Shown here in pieces: positions 52,208-60,650 of a stretch of 64,000 nucleotides of DNA; position 1 is the stretch's first letter; each line of letters begins with the position of its first letter. This stretch comes from CAIWHR01 sp963830485. GTDB lineage: Bacteria > Pseudomonadota > Gammaproteobacteria > Burkholderiales > Casimicrobiaceae. The notes under the pieces are model-generated. The model saw only the letters and a list, made by a program, of their open reading frames with translations, was not told the DNA's origin and ran no database searches. The stretch is taken from the NCBI GenBank assembly GCA_963830485.1, contig CAWHNE010000029.1, positions 248,001-312,000 of the forward strand. Reading direction: 5' to 3'. The position numbers were made by a program, and so were the translations under genes.

Positions 52208-52276
52208 GTCGTTCCCGCGAAGGCGGGAACCCAGTGACTTTCAACGACACTGGATCCCCGCGCGCGCGGGGACGAC
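52208..52276. repeat. Palindromic extragenic repeat element
   Basis: Full-length element of about 69 bases with two hairpins, GTTCCCGC-GAAG-GCGGGAAC (52211-52230) and CCCCGCGC/GCGCGGGG (52256-52271). They are linked by CCAGTGACTTTCAACGACAC. The outer ends GTCGTTCCCGC and GCGGGGACGAC are inverted copies with one mismatch. This type of mobile palindrome is widespread between genes of proteobacteria. It sits right after nuoN and may act as a transcript-end stabiliser. A half copy lies at 33370. Confidence 0.8.
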
Positions 52277-52330
52277 GGGCTGATGGACGGGCGTGCTAAG
52301 ATCGGCACGGTCTGCCCTCGTTCTTTCCCC

Positions 52331-53060
52331 ATGCGCGTCGGCTTCTTCGTCACCTGTCTCGTCGATCTGATGCGGCCGTCGATCGGCTTCGCGGCGATCG
52401 AGTTGCTCGAGGCCGGCGGGGCCCAGGTCTTCGTGCCACCGACGCAGACGTGCTGCGGCCAGCCGGCGTACAACTCGGGCGATCGCGCCGATGCGAAGGC
52501 GCTGGCCGCCAAAGTGGTCGCCGAGTTCGAGGACTGCGACTACCTGGTCGCGCCGTCCGGTTCGTGCGCTGGCATGATCCGGACGCATTATGCGGACCTC
52601 TTCACCGACGATGCGGCGATGCTGAAGCGCGTCGAGGCGCTCGCGGCGAAGACGTGGGAGCTCACCGCGTTTCTCGTCGAGAAGCTGGGTCTGGACAAGA
52701 TCCCCGGCGGCTTCGAGGGCACGATCACCTACCACGACAGTTGCGCCGGACTGCGCGAGATGGGCGTCAAGGCGCAGCCGCGCGCGCTGCTGGCCAAGGT
52801 GCCCGGCGCCAGGCTTGCCGAGATGCCCGAATGCGAGGTCTGTTGCGGCTTCGGCGGCACGTTCTCGATCAAGTACGGCGAGATCTCCGCACGGCTCGCC
52901 GACAACAAATGCACGGCGATCGCCGGCCACCGGCGCGGATGCCGTCGTGCTGGGCGACCTCGGGTGCATGCTGAACATCGAGGGCCGGCTTCGCCGGCGC
53001 GGCGACACGAAGACCCGCGTGCTGCACGTCGCGGAGGTGCTCGCGGGCAAGGCAAGATAG
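52331..53060 (+). CDS. lutA: Lactate utilisation protein A (Fe-S), one frameshift
   Basis: About 242-residue cysteine-rich CCG-domain protein of the LutABC L-lactate dehydrogenase complex. Cysteine motifs: PPTQTCCGQPAYNSGDRADA, SGSCAGMIR and, in the second CCG domain, TYHDSCAGLREMGV with CEVCCGFGGTFSIKYGEIS. A break near 52935 precedes GADAVVLGDLGCMLNIEGRL. Start ATG 52331. It lies 10 bases before lutB. Confidence 0.94.
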
Positions 53061-53070
53061 GCGGGTGACC

Positions 53071-54489
53071 ATGCAAGTCGCTTCGATGCACTTCAAGGAG
53101 ACCGCGCACGTCAAGCTGAACGACGCGCGGCTCCAGCACAACCTGAAGAAAATGCAGGGGAAGTTCGTCGCCAAGCGGCGGGCTTCGCTGGTCGAGCTCG
53201 ACGACTTCGAAGGCACGCGCGACGCCGGCAAGGCGATCCGCAACCGCGCGCTCGACAACCTCGATGTCTGGCTCGAGATCTTCGAGCGGAACGCAACAGC
53301 GCACGGCGCCACGGTTCTGTGGGCGGAAACGCCGTCCGACGTCAACGCGCTGGTGCTCGAAATCGCCGCGAAGCACGAGGTGAAGAAGATCATCAAGTCG
53401 AAATCGATGGTCTCGGAGGAGTCGGCGCTCGACCACGCGATCGAGGGCGCCGGGATGAAGGTCGTCGAGACCGACCTGGGCGAATACATCCTGCAGATCA
53501 ACGATTACGAGCCGCCGTCGCACATCATCGGACCCGCGCTGCACAAGTCGAAGGAGGAGGTCGCGGAGCTCTTCCACAAGGCGCACGGCACGCCGGTCAA
53601 GACCGGGATCGATGAGCTGTGCCAGGAAGCGCGCGGCGTGCTGCGGGGGCACTACCTGACCGCCGACATGGGCGTCTCGGGCGGCAACTTCTTCGTCGCC
53701 GAGACGGGCTCGGTCGTGCTGGTGACCAACGAGGGCAACGCGACGCTGACGACGACGCTGCCGAAGGTCCACGTCGCGATCTCCGGCATCGAGAAGATCG
53801 TGCCGACGCTGGAAGACGTCGCGACGCTGATGCGGCTCCTGCCGCGCTCGTCGACCGGCCAGTCGATCTCGAACTACGTCGACATCCTCACCGGAACGAA
53901 GGGCGAGGGCGAGTTCCACGGCGCCGAGCACATGTACTTCATCCTGGTCGACAGCGGCCGCACGGCGGTTCTCGCCAGCGACGTGCGCGAAGCGCTGCGC
54001 TGCATCCGCTGCGGCGCTTGCATGAACCATTGCCCCGTGTACCAGAACGTCGGCGGCCACTCCTATGGCTGGGTCTACCCGGGGCCGATCGGTTCGATCC
54101 TGACGCCGATGTACGTCGGGCTGGACAAGGCACAGGACCTGCCGGCGGCCTCTACGCTGTGCAATCAATGCGGCGTCGTCTGCCCGGTCCGGATTCCGTT
54201 GCCGGACCTCCAGCGCAAGCTCCGCGAGAAGGCATTCGAGACGGGACTGCGCCCGTGGTACGAGCGGACCGGCCTCGCGCTCTGGTCGTGGGTCGCGCAG
54301 CATCCGGCGCTCTACGGTTTCGGGACCGGAATTGCAGTCCGAATGATGAAAGCCTGGGGCGGTCGCGACGGCCTGATCCACAAGCTGCCGGTCGGCAGCG
54401 GCTGGACCGAGGGTCGCGACCTGCCGGCGCCCGCGGGCCGCACGTTCCGCGAGCTCTACCGCGCGAAGCAGCAGGGGAGGGGATCGTGA
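53071..54489 (+). CDS. lutB: Lactate utilisation protein B (Fe-S)
   Basis: 472-residue Fe-S subunit of the LutABC complex, intact. A LUD domain (residues about 70-290: VSGGNFFVAETGSVVLVTNE, RSSTGQSISNYVDILTGTKG) is followed by two cluster motifs, CIRCGACMNHCPVYQNVGGH and CNQCGVVCPVRIPLPDLQRK. I chose ATG 53071; a GTG at 53065 is possible. Electrons from lactate would enter the quinone pool. The stop overlaps the next start by GTGA. Confidence 0.95.
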   Translation: MQVASMHFKETAHVKLNDARLQHNLKKMQGKFVAKRRASLVELDDFEGTRDAGKAIRNRALDNLDVWLEIFERNATAHGATVLWAETPSDVNALVLEIAAKHEVKKIIKSKSMVSEESALDHAIEGAGMKVVETDLGEYILQINDYEPPSHIIGPALHKSKEEVAELFHKAHGTPVKTGIDELCQEARGVLRGHYLTADMGVSGGNFFVAETGSVVLVTNEGNATLTTTLPKVHVAISGIEKIVPTLEDVATLMRLLPRSSTGQSISNYVDILTGTKGEGEFHGAEHMYFILVDSGRTAVLASDVREALRCIRCGACMNHCPVYQNVGGHSYGWVYPGPIGSILTPMYVGLDKAQDLPAASTLCNQCGVVCPVRIPLPDLQRKLREKAFETGLRPWYERTGLALWSWVAQHPALYGFGTGIAVRMMKAWGGRDGLIHKLPVGSGWTEGRDLPAPAGRTFRELYRAKQQGRGS

Positions 54490-55757
54490 ACGCTCCGCAC
54501 AACGTCCATCTGTCGATCCCGCCGCTGTCGCGTCGCGCGGAATCGCTCGGCACCGAGAACGCGTTCGTCGTGCTGGCCGAGGTCAACGCGCTCGTCCGCC
54601 AAGGCAAGGACATCGTCTCGTTCTGTATCGGCCAGCCCGATTTCCCGACGCCCCCGAACGTGCAGAACGCGGCGATCGCCGCGATCCACGCGGGCAAGCA
54701 CGGCTACACGCCATCGGCCGGCATCGACGAGTTGCGCGCGGCTGCCGCGAAGGACATCGGCACGCGGCGCCGCATCGACGTCAAGCCCGACGACGTCGTC
54801 GTCGGCGCGGGCGCGAAGCCTTTTATCGCCTACACGATCGCGTCGGTGACCGACTACGGCGCCGGCGACGAGGTGATCTACCCGGTGCCGGGCTTTCCGA
54901 TCTACGAATCGCAGATCGTCGCCAACGGCGCGGTGCCGGTGCCCATCTACCTGCGCGAGGCGCGCGATTTCGCGTTCGATCCCGCCGAGCTCGAGGCGAA
55001 GATCACGCCGAAGACGCGTCTCCTCATCCTCAACACGCCGCACAACCCGACGGGCGGAATGCTGCACGCGGCCGACCTCGACGCAATCGCCGCGATCCTC
55101 CAGCAGCATCCGCAGATCTGGGTCTACGCCGACGAGATCTACTCGCGGCTCGCCTACGACGGCGCCTTCGACACACTGGCGGCGCGCCCGGGCATGCTGG
55201 AGCGCACGATCATCAGCGACGGCGCGTCGAAGACGTGGGCGATGACCGGCTGGCGGATCGGCTTCGCCGCCAACCGGACGCTCGCGCCGATCTTCACGCG
55301 GTGGATCACGAACACGGATTCGTGCGCGTCGCAGATCTCGCAGTGGGCGGCGGTCGAGGCGGTCACCGGTCCGCAGGACGCGGCCGACGCGATGCGCACG
55401 AGCTTCCGCGAGCGCCGCGACCTGATCGTCGGTCTCTTGAACGAAGTGCCGGGCATCGCCTGCAAGATGCCCGGCGGCGCATTCTATGCGTGGCCAAACG
55501 TCACCGACGCCTGCGCGATGACGGGATGCGCCGATTCGGAAGCGTTCCGCAAGCGATTGCTCGAGGAGGCCGGTGTCGCGGTGCTCGCCGACATTCACTT
55601 CGGGCGGCGCGTGCCCGGCGATGGCCAGCACATCCGATTTTCGTACGCGGCGTCGCCCGCGGCGATCCGCGAGGGCGTCGCGCGGCTCGACACGTTCGTG
55701 CGGCGCCACGCGAAAGACACGGGCAAGCCCGCGGTCGCCCGGACGGCGCAGCGGTAG
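54486..55757 (+). CDS. PLP-dependent aminotransferase (class I/II) between lutB and lutC
   Basis: 423-residue cytoplasmic aminotransferase, intact, GTG start at 54486. Fold-type I features: KDIVSFCIGQPDFPTPPNVQ, HGYTPSAGIDELRAAAAKD, the PLP-stacking GAGAKPFIAYTIASV, NTPHNPTGGMLHAADLDAIA, the cofactor-binding WVYADEIYSRLAYDG, and PLP lysine K249 in ISDGASKTWAMTGWRIGFA. Nearest groups are aspartate or alanine type enzymes. The four-base overlap with lutB suggests translational coupling. With lactate oxidation making pyruvate, alanine formation is one possible use; this is inference. Confidence 0.92.
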   Translation: MNAPHNVHLSIPPLSRRAESLGTENAFVVLAEVNALVRQGKDIVSFCIGQPDFPTPPNVQNAAIAAIHAGKHGYTPSAGIDELRAAAAKDIGTRRRIDVKPDDVVVGAGAKPFIAYTIASVTDYGAGDEVIYPVPGFPIYESQIVANGAVPVPIYLREARDFAFDPAELEAKITPKTRLLILNTPHNPTGGMLHAADLDAIAAILQQHPQIWVYADEIYSRLAYDGAFDTLAARPGMLERTIISDGASKTWAMTGWRIGFAANRTLAPIFTRWITNTDSCASQISQWAAVEAVTGPQDAADAMRTSFRERRDLIVGLLNEVPGIACKMPGGAFYAWPNVTDACAMTGCADSEAFRKRLLEEAGVAVLADIHFGRRVPGDGQHIRFSYAASPAAIREGVARLDTFVRRHAKDTGKPAVARTAQR

Positions 55758-55769
55758 GAGGCAACGCGC

Positions 55770-56459
55770 ATGGCGACGAGCCTCGCCTCGAACAAATCCG
55801 CGCGCGACGCGGTCCTCGGCCGCGTCCGCAAGGCACTCGGCTCGGGCGACGGCGAGAGAGCGCGCGTCGAGGCCGAGGGTTACATGGCGGCGCACGCGCA
55901 CGGTCCGCGTCCGTCGATTCAGGCCGACCTCCTCGCGCGTTTCATGCAGCGCGCGACCGACATGGAGAGCACCGTCGAGCGTCTTCCTGATCGCGCGGGC
56001 ATTCCCGCCGCGGTCGCGCGCTACCTCGATGCGCTCGTGCTGCCGCCCGCGCTCGAAGCGCAGAAATCGCACCGGGGCGTCTGCTGGCCCGAGTTCGCCG
56101 ACCTCGACTGGAAGGGCGCCGGGCTCGACATCGAGGCGCGTCCGACGGTCGGTGACGACCGGCTCGGCATCACCGGCGCATTCTGCGCGATCGCCGAAAC
56201 CGGCACGCTGGTTGTGCTCACCGGTGCCGACACCCCGACCGCGACCACGCTCCTGCCCGACACGCACGTTGCGGTCCTTCGGGCGGATCGCATCGTGTCC
56301 GGGATGGAGGAGGCGTTCGCCCTCGTCCGCCGCGAGCGCGGCGGAATGCCGCGCGCGATGAACATGATCTCCGGGCCTTCCCGCACGGGCGACGTCGAGC
56401 AGACGATCGTGCTGGGTGCGCACGGGCCGTTTCGGGTTCATATCCTCGTCGTCGGGTAA
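55770..56459 (+). CDS. lutC: Lactate utilisation protein C (LUD domain)
   Basis: 229-residue LUD-domain protein, third part of LutABC, intact. Start MATSLASNKSARDAVLGRVR; core GDDRLGITGAFCAIAETGTL, VVLTGADTPTATTLLPDTHV and the family end NMISGPSRTGDVEQTIVLGA, HGPFRVHILVVG. It follows the aminotransferase by 12 bases, so the order here is lutA, lutB, aminotransferase, lutC. Confidence 0.94.
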   Translation: MATSLASNKSARDAVLGRVRKALGSGDGERARVEAEGYMAAHAHGPRPSIQADLLARFMQRATDMESTVERLPDRAGIPAAVARYLDALVLPPALEAQKSHRGVCWPEFADLDWKGAGLDIEARPTVGDDRLGITGAFCAIAETGTLVVLTGADTPTATTLLPDTHVAVLRADRIVSGMEEAFALVRRERGGMPRAMNMISGPSRTGDVEQTIVLGAHGPFRVHILVVG

Positions 56460-56513
56460 CGCGGCGGCCCAACGGGCTGCGGCCAAGCTCGAAAGGGCGC
56501 GCTAAAATATGAA

Positions 56514-56533
56514 ACGGTACGGTTGCGTTGCGT
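56514..56533. promoter_or_regulatory. Tandem pentamers, candidate regulator-binding site
   Basis: ACGGTACGGT followed directly by TGCGTTGCGT: each pentamer is doubled. The block overlaps the -35 box at 56523 and sits in an AT-richer stretch (TAAAATATGAAACGG). It is a plausible operator for the TetR regulator encoded downstream, but no binding is shown. Confidence 0.4.
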
Positions 56534-56551
56534 TTATCGATGTGCTAGCCT
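56523..56551 (+). promoter_or_regulatory. Candidate promoter of the repeat-protein/tetR unit
   Basis: TTGCGT at 56523-56528, 17 bases, TAGCCT at 56546-56551, about 42 bases before the start at 56593. Moderate match. The -35 lies inside the doubled pentamers. Confidence 0.4.
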
Positions 56552-56592
56552 CGCCGCGATCGTAGGCAGTTCACCCATCTGGAGGACCCGCG

Positions 56593-57282
56593 ATGACCAG
56601 GTACAAAGCCGCTGCAATCGGAAGCCTCGTCGGAGTTGCACTTGCACTCGCGCCGCTCTCGTCGGCCTTTGCCGGGGATCGCGGGCATTGGGGACATCGC
56701 GGGCATGTCCAATGGGGCCATGGCGGACATGGCCACGGCTACGGCGGCTACGGTTATGGGTATGGCGTCTGGCCGATCTTCGGCTTGGCCGCGGCCGTGG
56801 TCGGCACGGCGGCGGCGATCGTCACGGCGCCCATCGCCATCGCAGCAGCGGCCGTGAGCGCTCCGTACTCCTATGGACCGCCGGCCTATGTGCCGCCGCC
56901 CGTTTCCTACACTGCGCCGCCCGCGTACTACGCCGCGCCCGCGGCGCCTGCCTATTACAACGCTCCACCAGCACCGGCCTACTACAGTGCGCCCCCTGCG
57001 CCGGCCTACTACCGTGCGCCGGCGGCGCCGGTCTATGGCAGCGTGCCCGCCGCGCCGGCGTACTACGACGCCCCTCAGGCGCCCGCCTATCAGGATGCTC
57101 CCGGGGCTCGGGCGTATTACGGTGCGCCCCCGGCCAACTACGGTCCACCTCCAGTGCGAACCTACTACCGCGCGCCTGCGTCTTCCTACTACCCGGCGCA
57201 GCCGGTCCAGTACGCGCCGCCTCCGGATTACCGCCCGCAGCCTTCACCCGCGCCCCGCTATTCCTACGACTACGGACGTTGA
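56593..57282 (+). CDS. Secreted Pro/Tyr/Ala-repeat protein with Gly/His-rich head
   Basis: 229 residues, intact, no recognised family. Signal peptide about 1-27 (LVGVALALAPLSSAFA). Then a Gly/His/Tyr-rich stretch (GHWGHRGHVQWGHGGHGHGY) and a hydrophobic, Ala-rich segment near 58-92 (FGLAAAVVGTAAAIVTAPIA) that may cross a membrane. From residue 95 on there are tandem repeats of about 10 residues built on APxAPAYY (PPAPAYYSA, PPAPAYYRA, PAAPAYYDA). The composition suggests an outer-surface or periplasmic, protein- or surface-binding tail. Start behind GGAGGA. The stop lies in a hairpin shared with the next gene's start. Confidence 0.85.
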   Translation: MTRYKAAAIGSLVGVALALAPLSSAFAGDRGHWGHRGHVQWGHGGHGHGYGGYGYGYGVWPIFGLAAAVVGTAAAIVTAPIAIAAAAVSAPYSYGPPAYVPPPVSYTAPPAYYAAPAAPAYYNAPPAPAYYSAPPAPAYYRAPAAPVYGSVPAAPAYYDAPQAPAYQDAPGARAYYGAPPANYGPPPVRTYYRAPASSYYPAQPVQYAPPPDYRPQPSPAPRYSYDYGR

Positions 57283-57306
57283 CCGCGTCAAGGGATGACG
57301 CGGTCA
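57280..57306. promoter_or_regulatory. Perfect inverted repeat covering a stop and the tetR start codon
   Basis: TGACCGCGTCA (57280-57290), loop AGGGA, TGACGCGGTCA (57296-57306). The 5' arm contains the stop of the repeat protein; the 3' arm begins inside the ATG (57295) of tetR, and the loop holds the AGGGA ribosome site. It can act as an RNA hairpin hiding the start, or as a DNA operator for the TetR protein. Confidence 0.6.
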
Positions 57307-58029
57307 GCCCCCACCGGTTCGACCTCGCGGGCTCGCACCGAGACGGTTGCCGGTAGTGCGTCGCGGCCTTCGCGTCGCGGGGGTCGCCCTTCGCGGGAGC
57401 AAGCACAGCAACTGCGCGAGCAGATTCTCGACGCCGCCACCCATCTGTTCCTTGCGCACGGCTTCGGCGCGACGAGCATCGAGGCGGTGGCTCGACAGGC
57501 GCGAATCTCGAAGCGCACGTTCTACCATCGCTTCGAGGACAAGCCCGCGCTCTTCGGCGCCGTCGTCCATCGCATCATCGAACGCCTGCGTCCGCCTCGC
57601 GATATGCCTTTGCTCGGAGGCGCCAATCTCGAGGAAATCCTGGAGCGCCTCGCGGGGCTCATCCTCCACGCGGCGCTGTCGCCGCCGGCGCTCGCGCTTC
57701 ATCGCCTGATCGTCGCGGAGTCGGCGCGATTCCCGCAACTCGTCGCCGCGATGACGGAAGAGGGATCGACAGCGGAAGCGATCGGCCTCATCGCCGGCGT
57801 GCTCGAGCGCGAGGCGCGCGCGGGAGGGCTCGCGCTCGACAATCCGGCCTTCGCCGCGGAACAGTTCCTCTACATGGTCATGACGCTGCCGCAGCGGCGG
57901 GCGATGGGACTTGGTGCGCCGATGACCCCGATTGAGTCGGACGCCTGGGCGCGCGACGTCGTCAACCTGTTTCTCAACGGGTGTCGCGGAAGGTCAGGCG
58001 CAGTGAGCGACGGTTCTCCGCCGCGGTAA
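57295..58029 (+). CDS. TetR/AcrR family transcriptional regulator
   Basis: 244-residue DNA-binding protein, intact. A basic, disordered leader of about 35 residues precedes the helix-turn-helix (residues about 40-85: QILDAATHLFLAHGFGATSI, ARQARISKRTFYHRFEDKPA). The C-terminal ligand domain includes a TetR_C-like stretch with RLIVAESARFPQLVAAM and AEQFLYMVMTLPQRRAMGLG, as in AefR-like regulators. The ATG at 57295 lies 12 bases after the repeat-protein stop, inside a hairpin. Probable autoregulator; its ligand is unknown. Confidence 0.93.
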   Translation: MTRSAPTGSTSRARTETVAGSASRPSRRGGRPSREQAQQLREQILDAATHLFLAHGFGATSIEAVARQARISKRTFYHRFEDKPALFGAVVHRIIERLRPPRDMPLLGGANLEEILERLAGLILHAALSPPALALHRLIVAESARFPQLVAAMTEEGSTAEAIGLIAGVLEREARAGGLALDNPAFAAEQFLYMVMTLPQRRAMGLGAPMTPIESDAWARDVVNLFLNGCRGRSGAVSDGSPPR

Positions 58030-58080
58030 TGGGTTGATGCACGCCTGAGCGGCTCCTCGCGACGCCCGCAACGGGCCGGT

Positions 58081-58977
58081 CTATCTCCGCTGACCGCGGC
58101 CGCGCCCCGAGCTGTAAGCCCCCGCGCCGAGCAGCTCGCCGATCGACTGGCCCCATTCGCGGAATCGTTGCGACGCCGAAACTTCCGGTTCTGCGAAGGC
58201 TTCGCTCGCCTGGAACACGACGCAGAACGGACGTGGGATGACGCTCTTGTGCGCGACGATGCGCGCCACGACAAATGAGCTGATTGAGCTTACCGCCATC
58301 AGGATCTGGCGCAATCCCGCGCCCTTGGTCACCATCGCTCGCCAGCGCCGAGATTGTTTCTCGACGCGCGGGCGGAGTACGAGCCACAGGGAGAGCTCCG
58401 GCAGCTGGGCGTCGCGGCTCATGTAGGGGCCGGACACTGCTACCATTTTGATCTCGAACGGATTCCGCGCCCAGTCCGCATTGATCTGCGCGGCGAGATC
58501 GCACGCGGCGTCGACCAGCATCTTCGCGCGGGCGCGCGACAGCGGCGCGACCAGCGGTGCCGCCGCGTATTCGCGAAAGCGCTCCGTCGGCCGATAGTAA
58601 CCGGCGCCGTCGGGAATCAGCAGGCCACCGGCGAGCATCGCGCGCAGCAAGCCCAGGCTTGCCGCGGGCTCGAGCAAATAATCGTGGCCCAGACATTCGA
58701 GGTCGATTTGCGCCTTCCCCGCAGGCTGCTGCGCGGAAACGCGCTCGAGCATCCGCGCGGCGCCCGCATGGAACTGGCGCGCCGTGAGACCGAAGTAGCG
58801 CTGGTCCGATATCAGCCTGCGGATCTTCCGGGCACGCGTCGATTCGACGAATTCGCCGGCTGCTTCGAAGTCGGCGGCCGAGCCCACGCTGAACTCCTCA
58901 CCGCCGCGCGAACCGGCGACGAACGAGGCATCGTCCACCGCGCCCGGGACATTCGACGTTTCGGAAATAGGATCCAC
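58081..58977 (-). CDS. Uncharacterised protein, possibly a winged-helix + inactive nucleotidyltransferase-like fold
   Basis: 298 residues, intact, family not firmly recognised. Residues about 45-140 look like a winged helix with SDQRYFGLTARQFHAGAARM and a wing GLLIPDGAGYYRPTERFREY. Residues about 145-205 (PLSRARAKMLVDAACDLAAQ, MVAVSGPYMSRDAQLPELSL) resemble in order the RA-x-A helix, FGS-type loop and D-x-D strand of small predicted nucleotidyltransferases. Here, however, the GS reads GP and the DxD reads ELS, so catalysis is unlikely. A low-complexity Arg/Gly tail ends it (GAYSSGRGRGQRR). It converges with tetR across a 51-base gap. Confidence 0.6.
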   Translation of the reverse strand: MDPISETSNVPGAVDDASFVAGSRGGEEFSVGSAADFEAAGEFVESTRARKIRRLISDQRYFGLTARQFHAGAARMLERVSAQQPAGKAQIDLECLGHDYLLEPAASLGLLRAMLAGGLLIPDGAGYYRPTERFREYAAAPLVAPLSRARAKMLVDAACDLAAQINADWARNPFEIKMVAVSGPYMSRDAQLPELSLWLVLRPRVEKQSRRWRAMVTKGAGLRQILMAVSSISSFVVARIVAHKSVIPRPFCVVFQASEAFAEPEVSASQRFREWGQSIGELLGAGAYSSGRGRGQRR

Positions 58978-59414
58978 GTCGTCGCCTCCGCAATTAGCGC
59001 CGCCGACAGTGACGTGGACCGGATACAGCGCGGACGACGCGCCGTCATGGGTGACGGCGGGACTCCGCCGGCAACCCCGCTACCCGGCGCGATCTGCGCC
59101 GGGCCGGAGGCTTTGCGTCACTGCCTTACGACAGTTTTGCCAAATTGAGTTGCACACGTCTGCACGAGGGACCGTCGACCGGCTCGCCCATACAGCATAC
59201 GGTTCGCAATGTCTCTCCGAAAGGCCGTGGCGTCAAGTACCCGCGGTCGGTTATTGCGATATGTGGCTGAAATCACGAGTGTTGTTAAGTACACATTGCA
59301 CTTCCGAAAAACCCCCGCCACGGTTACAGGAAAGGGGGAAGTGACGCGATCGTCGGCGCGCATTACATAGGGGTGTGCTACCCACGCAACGTGCTTGGCA
59401 GGTTCGCTTGCAAA
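58978..59414. other. 437-base gap without a supported gene
   Basis: Lies between the start of the 58081-58977 gene and the end of the MFS gene, both on the minus strand. Base composition is visibly less GC-rich than its surroundings from about 59110 to 59420 (for example GTTGTTAAGTACACATTGC). Short open frames here have no family features. The region probably holds the upstream control of the minus-strand gene, with one promoter candidate at 59208-59236. Confidence 0.5.
59208..59236 (-). promoter_or_regulatory. Candidate minus-strand promoter of the 58081-58977 gene
   Basis: On the minus strand TTGACG (59231-59236), 17 bases, GACATT (59208-59213). Good -35 and spacing. It would leave a leader of about 230 bases before the start codon at 58977. 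Confidence 0.35.
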
Positions 59415-60650
59415 TCAATCGCCTGGTGCCGCTCGTTCCTCCGGTGGTCGCACGTTGCCGAAGAAGGCGAGCAGTAGAAGGTCGTAGGCAACCTTTACAC
59501 TTCCCGCGACGAACAGCGGCCAACCGAACGGCGAGACAGTCAGGAGCCAGCCCGCGAGAAACGGGCTCGCCGCGGAGGCGAGGCTCCGCGGAACCGACGT
59601 AACGCTCGCGGCCGCCGGGCGTTCCGCCGGCGACACGATCGCCATCACGTACGAGCTCCGCGTCGGCACGTCCATCTGCGACAGCGCCGCGCGGATGAGC
59701 AGGAGCGCGATTGCCCAGCCGAGATCGGGCATGAACGGAACGAGCATGAGGCACAGGTTCGCGGGCAGGTGCGTGAACACCATCGTGTTGACGAGCCCGA
59801 TGCGTCCGGCGATGCGCACCGCGGCGAGAAACGACAACGCCGACAGCACGCCAGTCCAGAAGAAGATCGCGCCGGCCGTCGCGAGCGACAGGCCGAACCG
59901 CTGGTAGAGCCACAGCGCGACCATCGACTGCACGACAAAGCCCCCGCCGAAGGCATCGAGGCTGAAAAGCGCCGCCAGCCCGTAGACCCGTTGCTTCGAT
60001 TCGCGCAGCGGTACCGCGACCCGGGCGCCCGCCGATTCGGCGGTTTCGGGCAATCCGCGGTAGGCGATTGCCGCCGCAAGCCCGAGCAGCGCGTAAACGA
60101 CGAACATCACCTGAAGCGAGGCAAGCGTCGAGAGCCCGGTGACACTCGCGATGACAGCGGGCATCGCCGCCGCCGCCGAACCCACGGCCGCGGCGAGCGC
60201 GCCGACCAGGCTGTAACGTGCGAAAACCGCGGTGCGTTCCTTGTCGCCGGCGAGGCGCGACAGCACTGCGTGCTCGAGCGGCAGGAACACGCTCACGTCG
60301 CCGCTCGACGGGTTGAGCGTCCCGACGACGGCGATCGCGAGCAGCGGCCAGAACGCCGTGACCGTCGCGAAGCCCACGCCGGTCGCGGCCATCAGCCCCG
60401 TGGCCGCGAGCAGCAACGTCCGGTACGCGAAGCGATGCGCGCGCAGACCGACGGCGAGCGTCAGCACACCCGAGCCTAGCAGGGTCGCCGTGGCGATGAT
60501 GCCGACGTCGAGCGGTCGCAACCCCAGCTCCAGCAGGTAGATCGGCAGGAGCACGCTGACGAAGCCATCGCCGAACGCGCGCAGCCCCTTTGCGAGCAGG
60601 ATGCGTCGGACCTGTCGTGAGGCCCGCACGCTCGATTCGCGCGCGGTCAT
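59415..60650 (-). CDS. Major facilitator superfamily transporter
   Basis: 411-residue inner-membrane carrier with 12 predicted helices, intact. Signatures: LLAKGLRAFGDGFVSVLLPI (helix 1), LRAHRFAYRTLLLAATGLMA (loop 2-3), LPLEHAVLSRLAGDKERTAV, FSLDAFGGGFVVQSMVALWL (helix 7) and PTRSSYVMAIVSPAERPAAA, the drug/sugar-type A-like motif of the second half. Substrate unknown. Its ATG overlaps the stop of the upstream DUF1080-like gene (ATGA), so the two are co-translated. Confidence 0.93.
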   Translation of the reverse strand: MTARESSVRASRQVRRILLAKGLRAFGDGFVSVLLPIYLLELGLRPLDVGIIATATLLGSGVLTLAVGLRAHRFAYRTLLLAATGLMAATGVGFATVTAFWPLLAIAVVGTLNPSSGDVSVFLPLEHAVLSRLAGDKERTAVFARYSLVGALAAAVGSAAAAMPAVIASVTGLSTLASLQVMFVVYALLGLAAAIAYRGLPETAESAGARVAVPLRESKQRVYGLAALFSLDAFGGGFVVQSMVALWLYQRFGLSLATAGAIFFWTGVLSALSFLAAVRIAGRIGLVNTMVFTHLPANLCLMLVPFMPDLGWAIALLLIRAALSQMDVPTRSSYVMAIVSPAERPAAASVTSVPRSLASAASPFLAGWLLTVSPFGWPLFVAGSVKVAYDLLLLAFFGNVRPPEERAAPGD

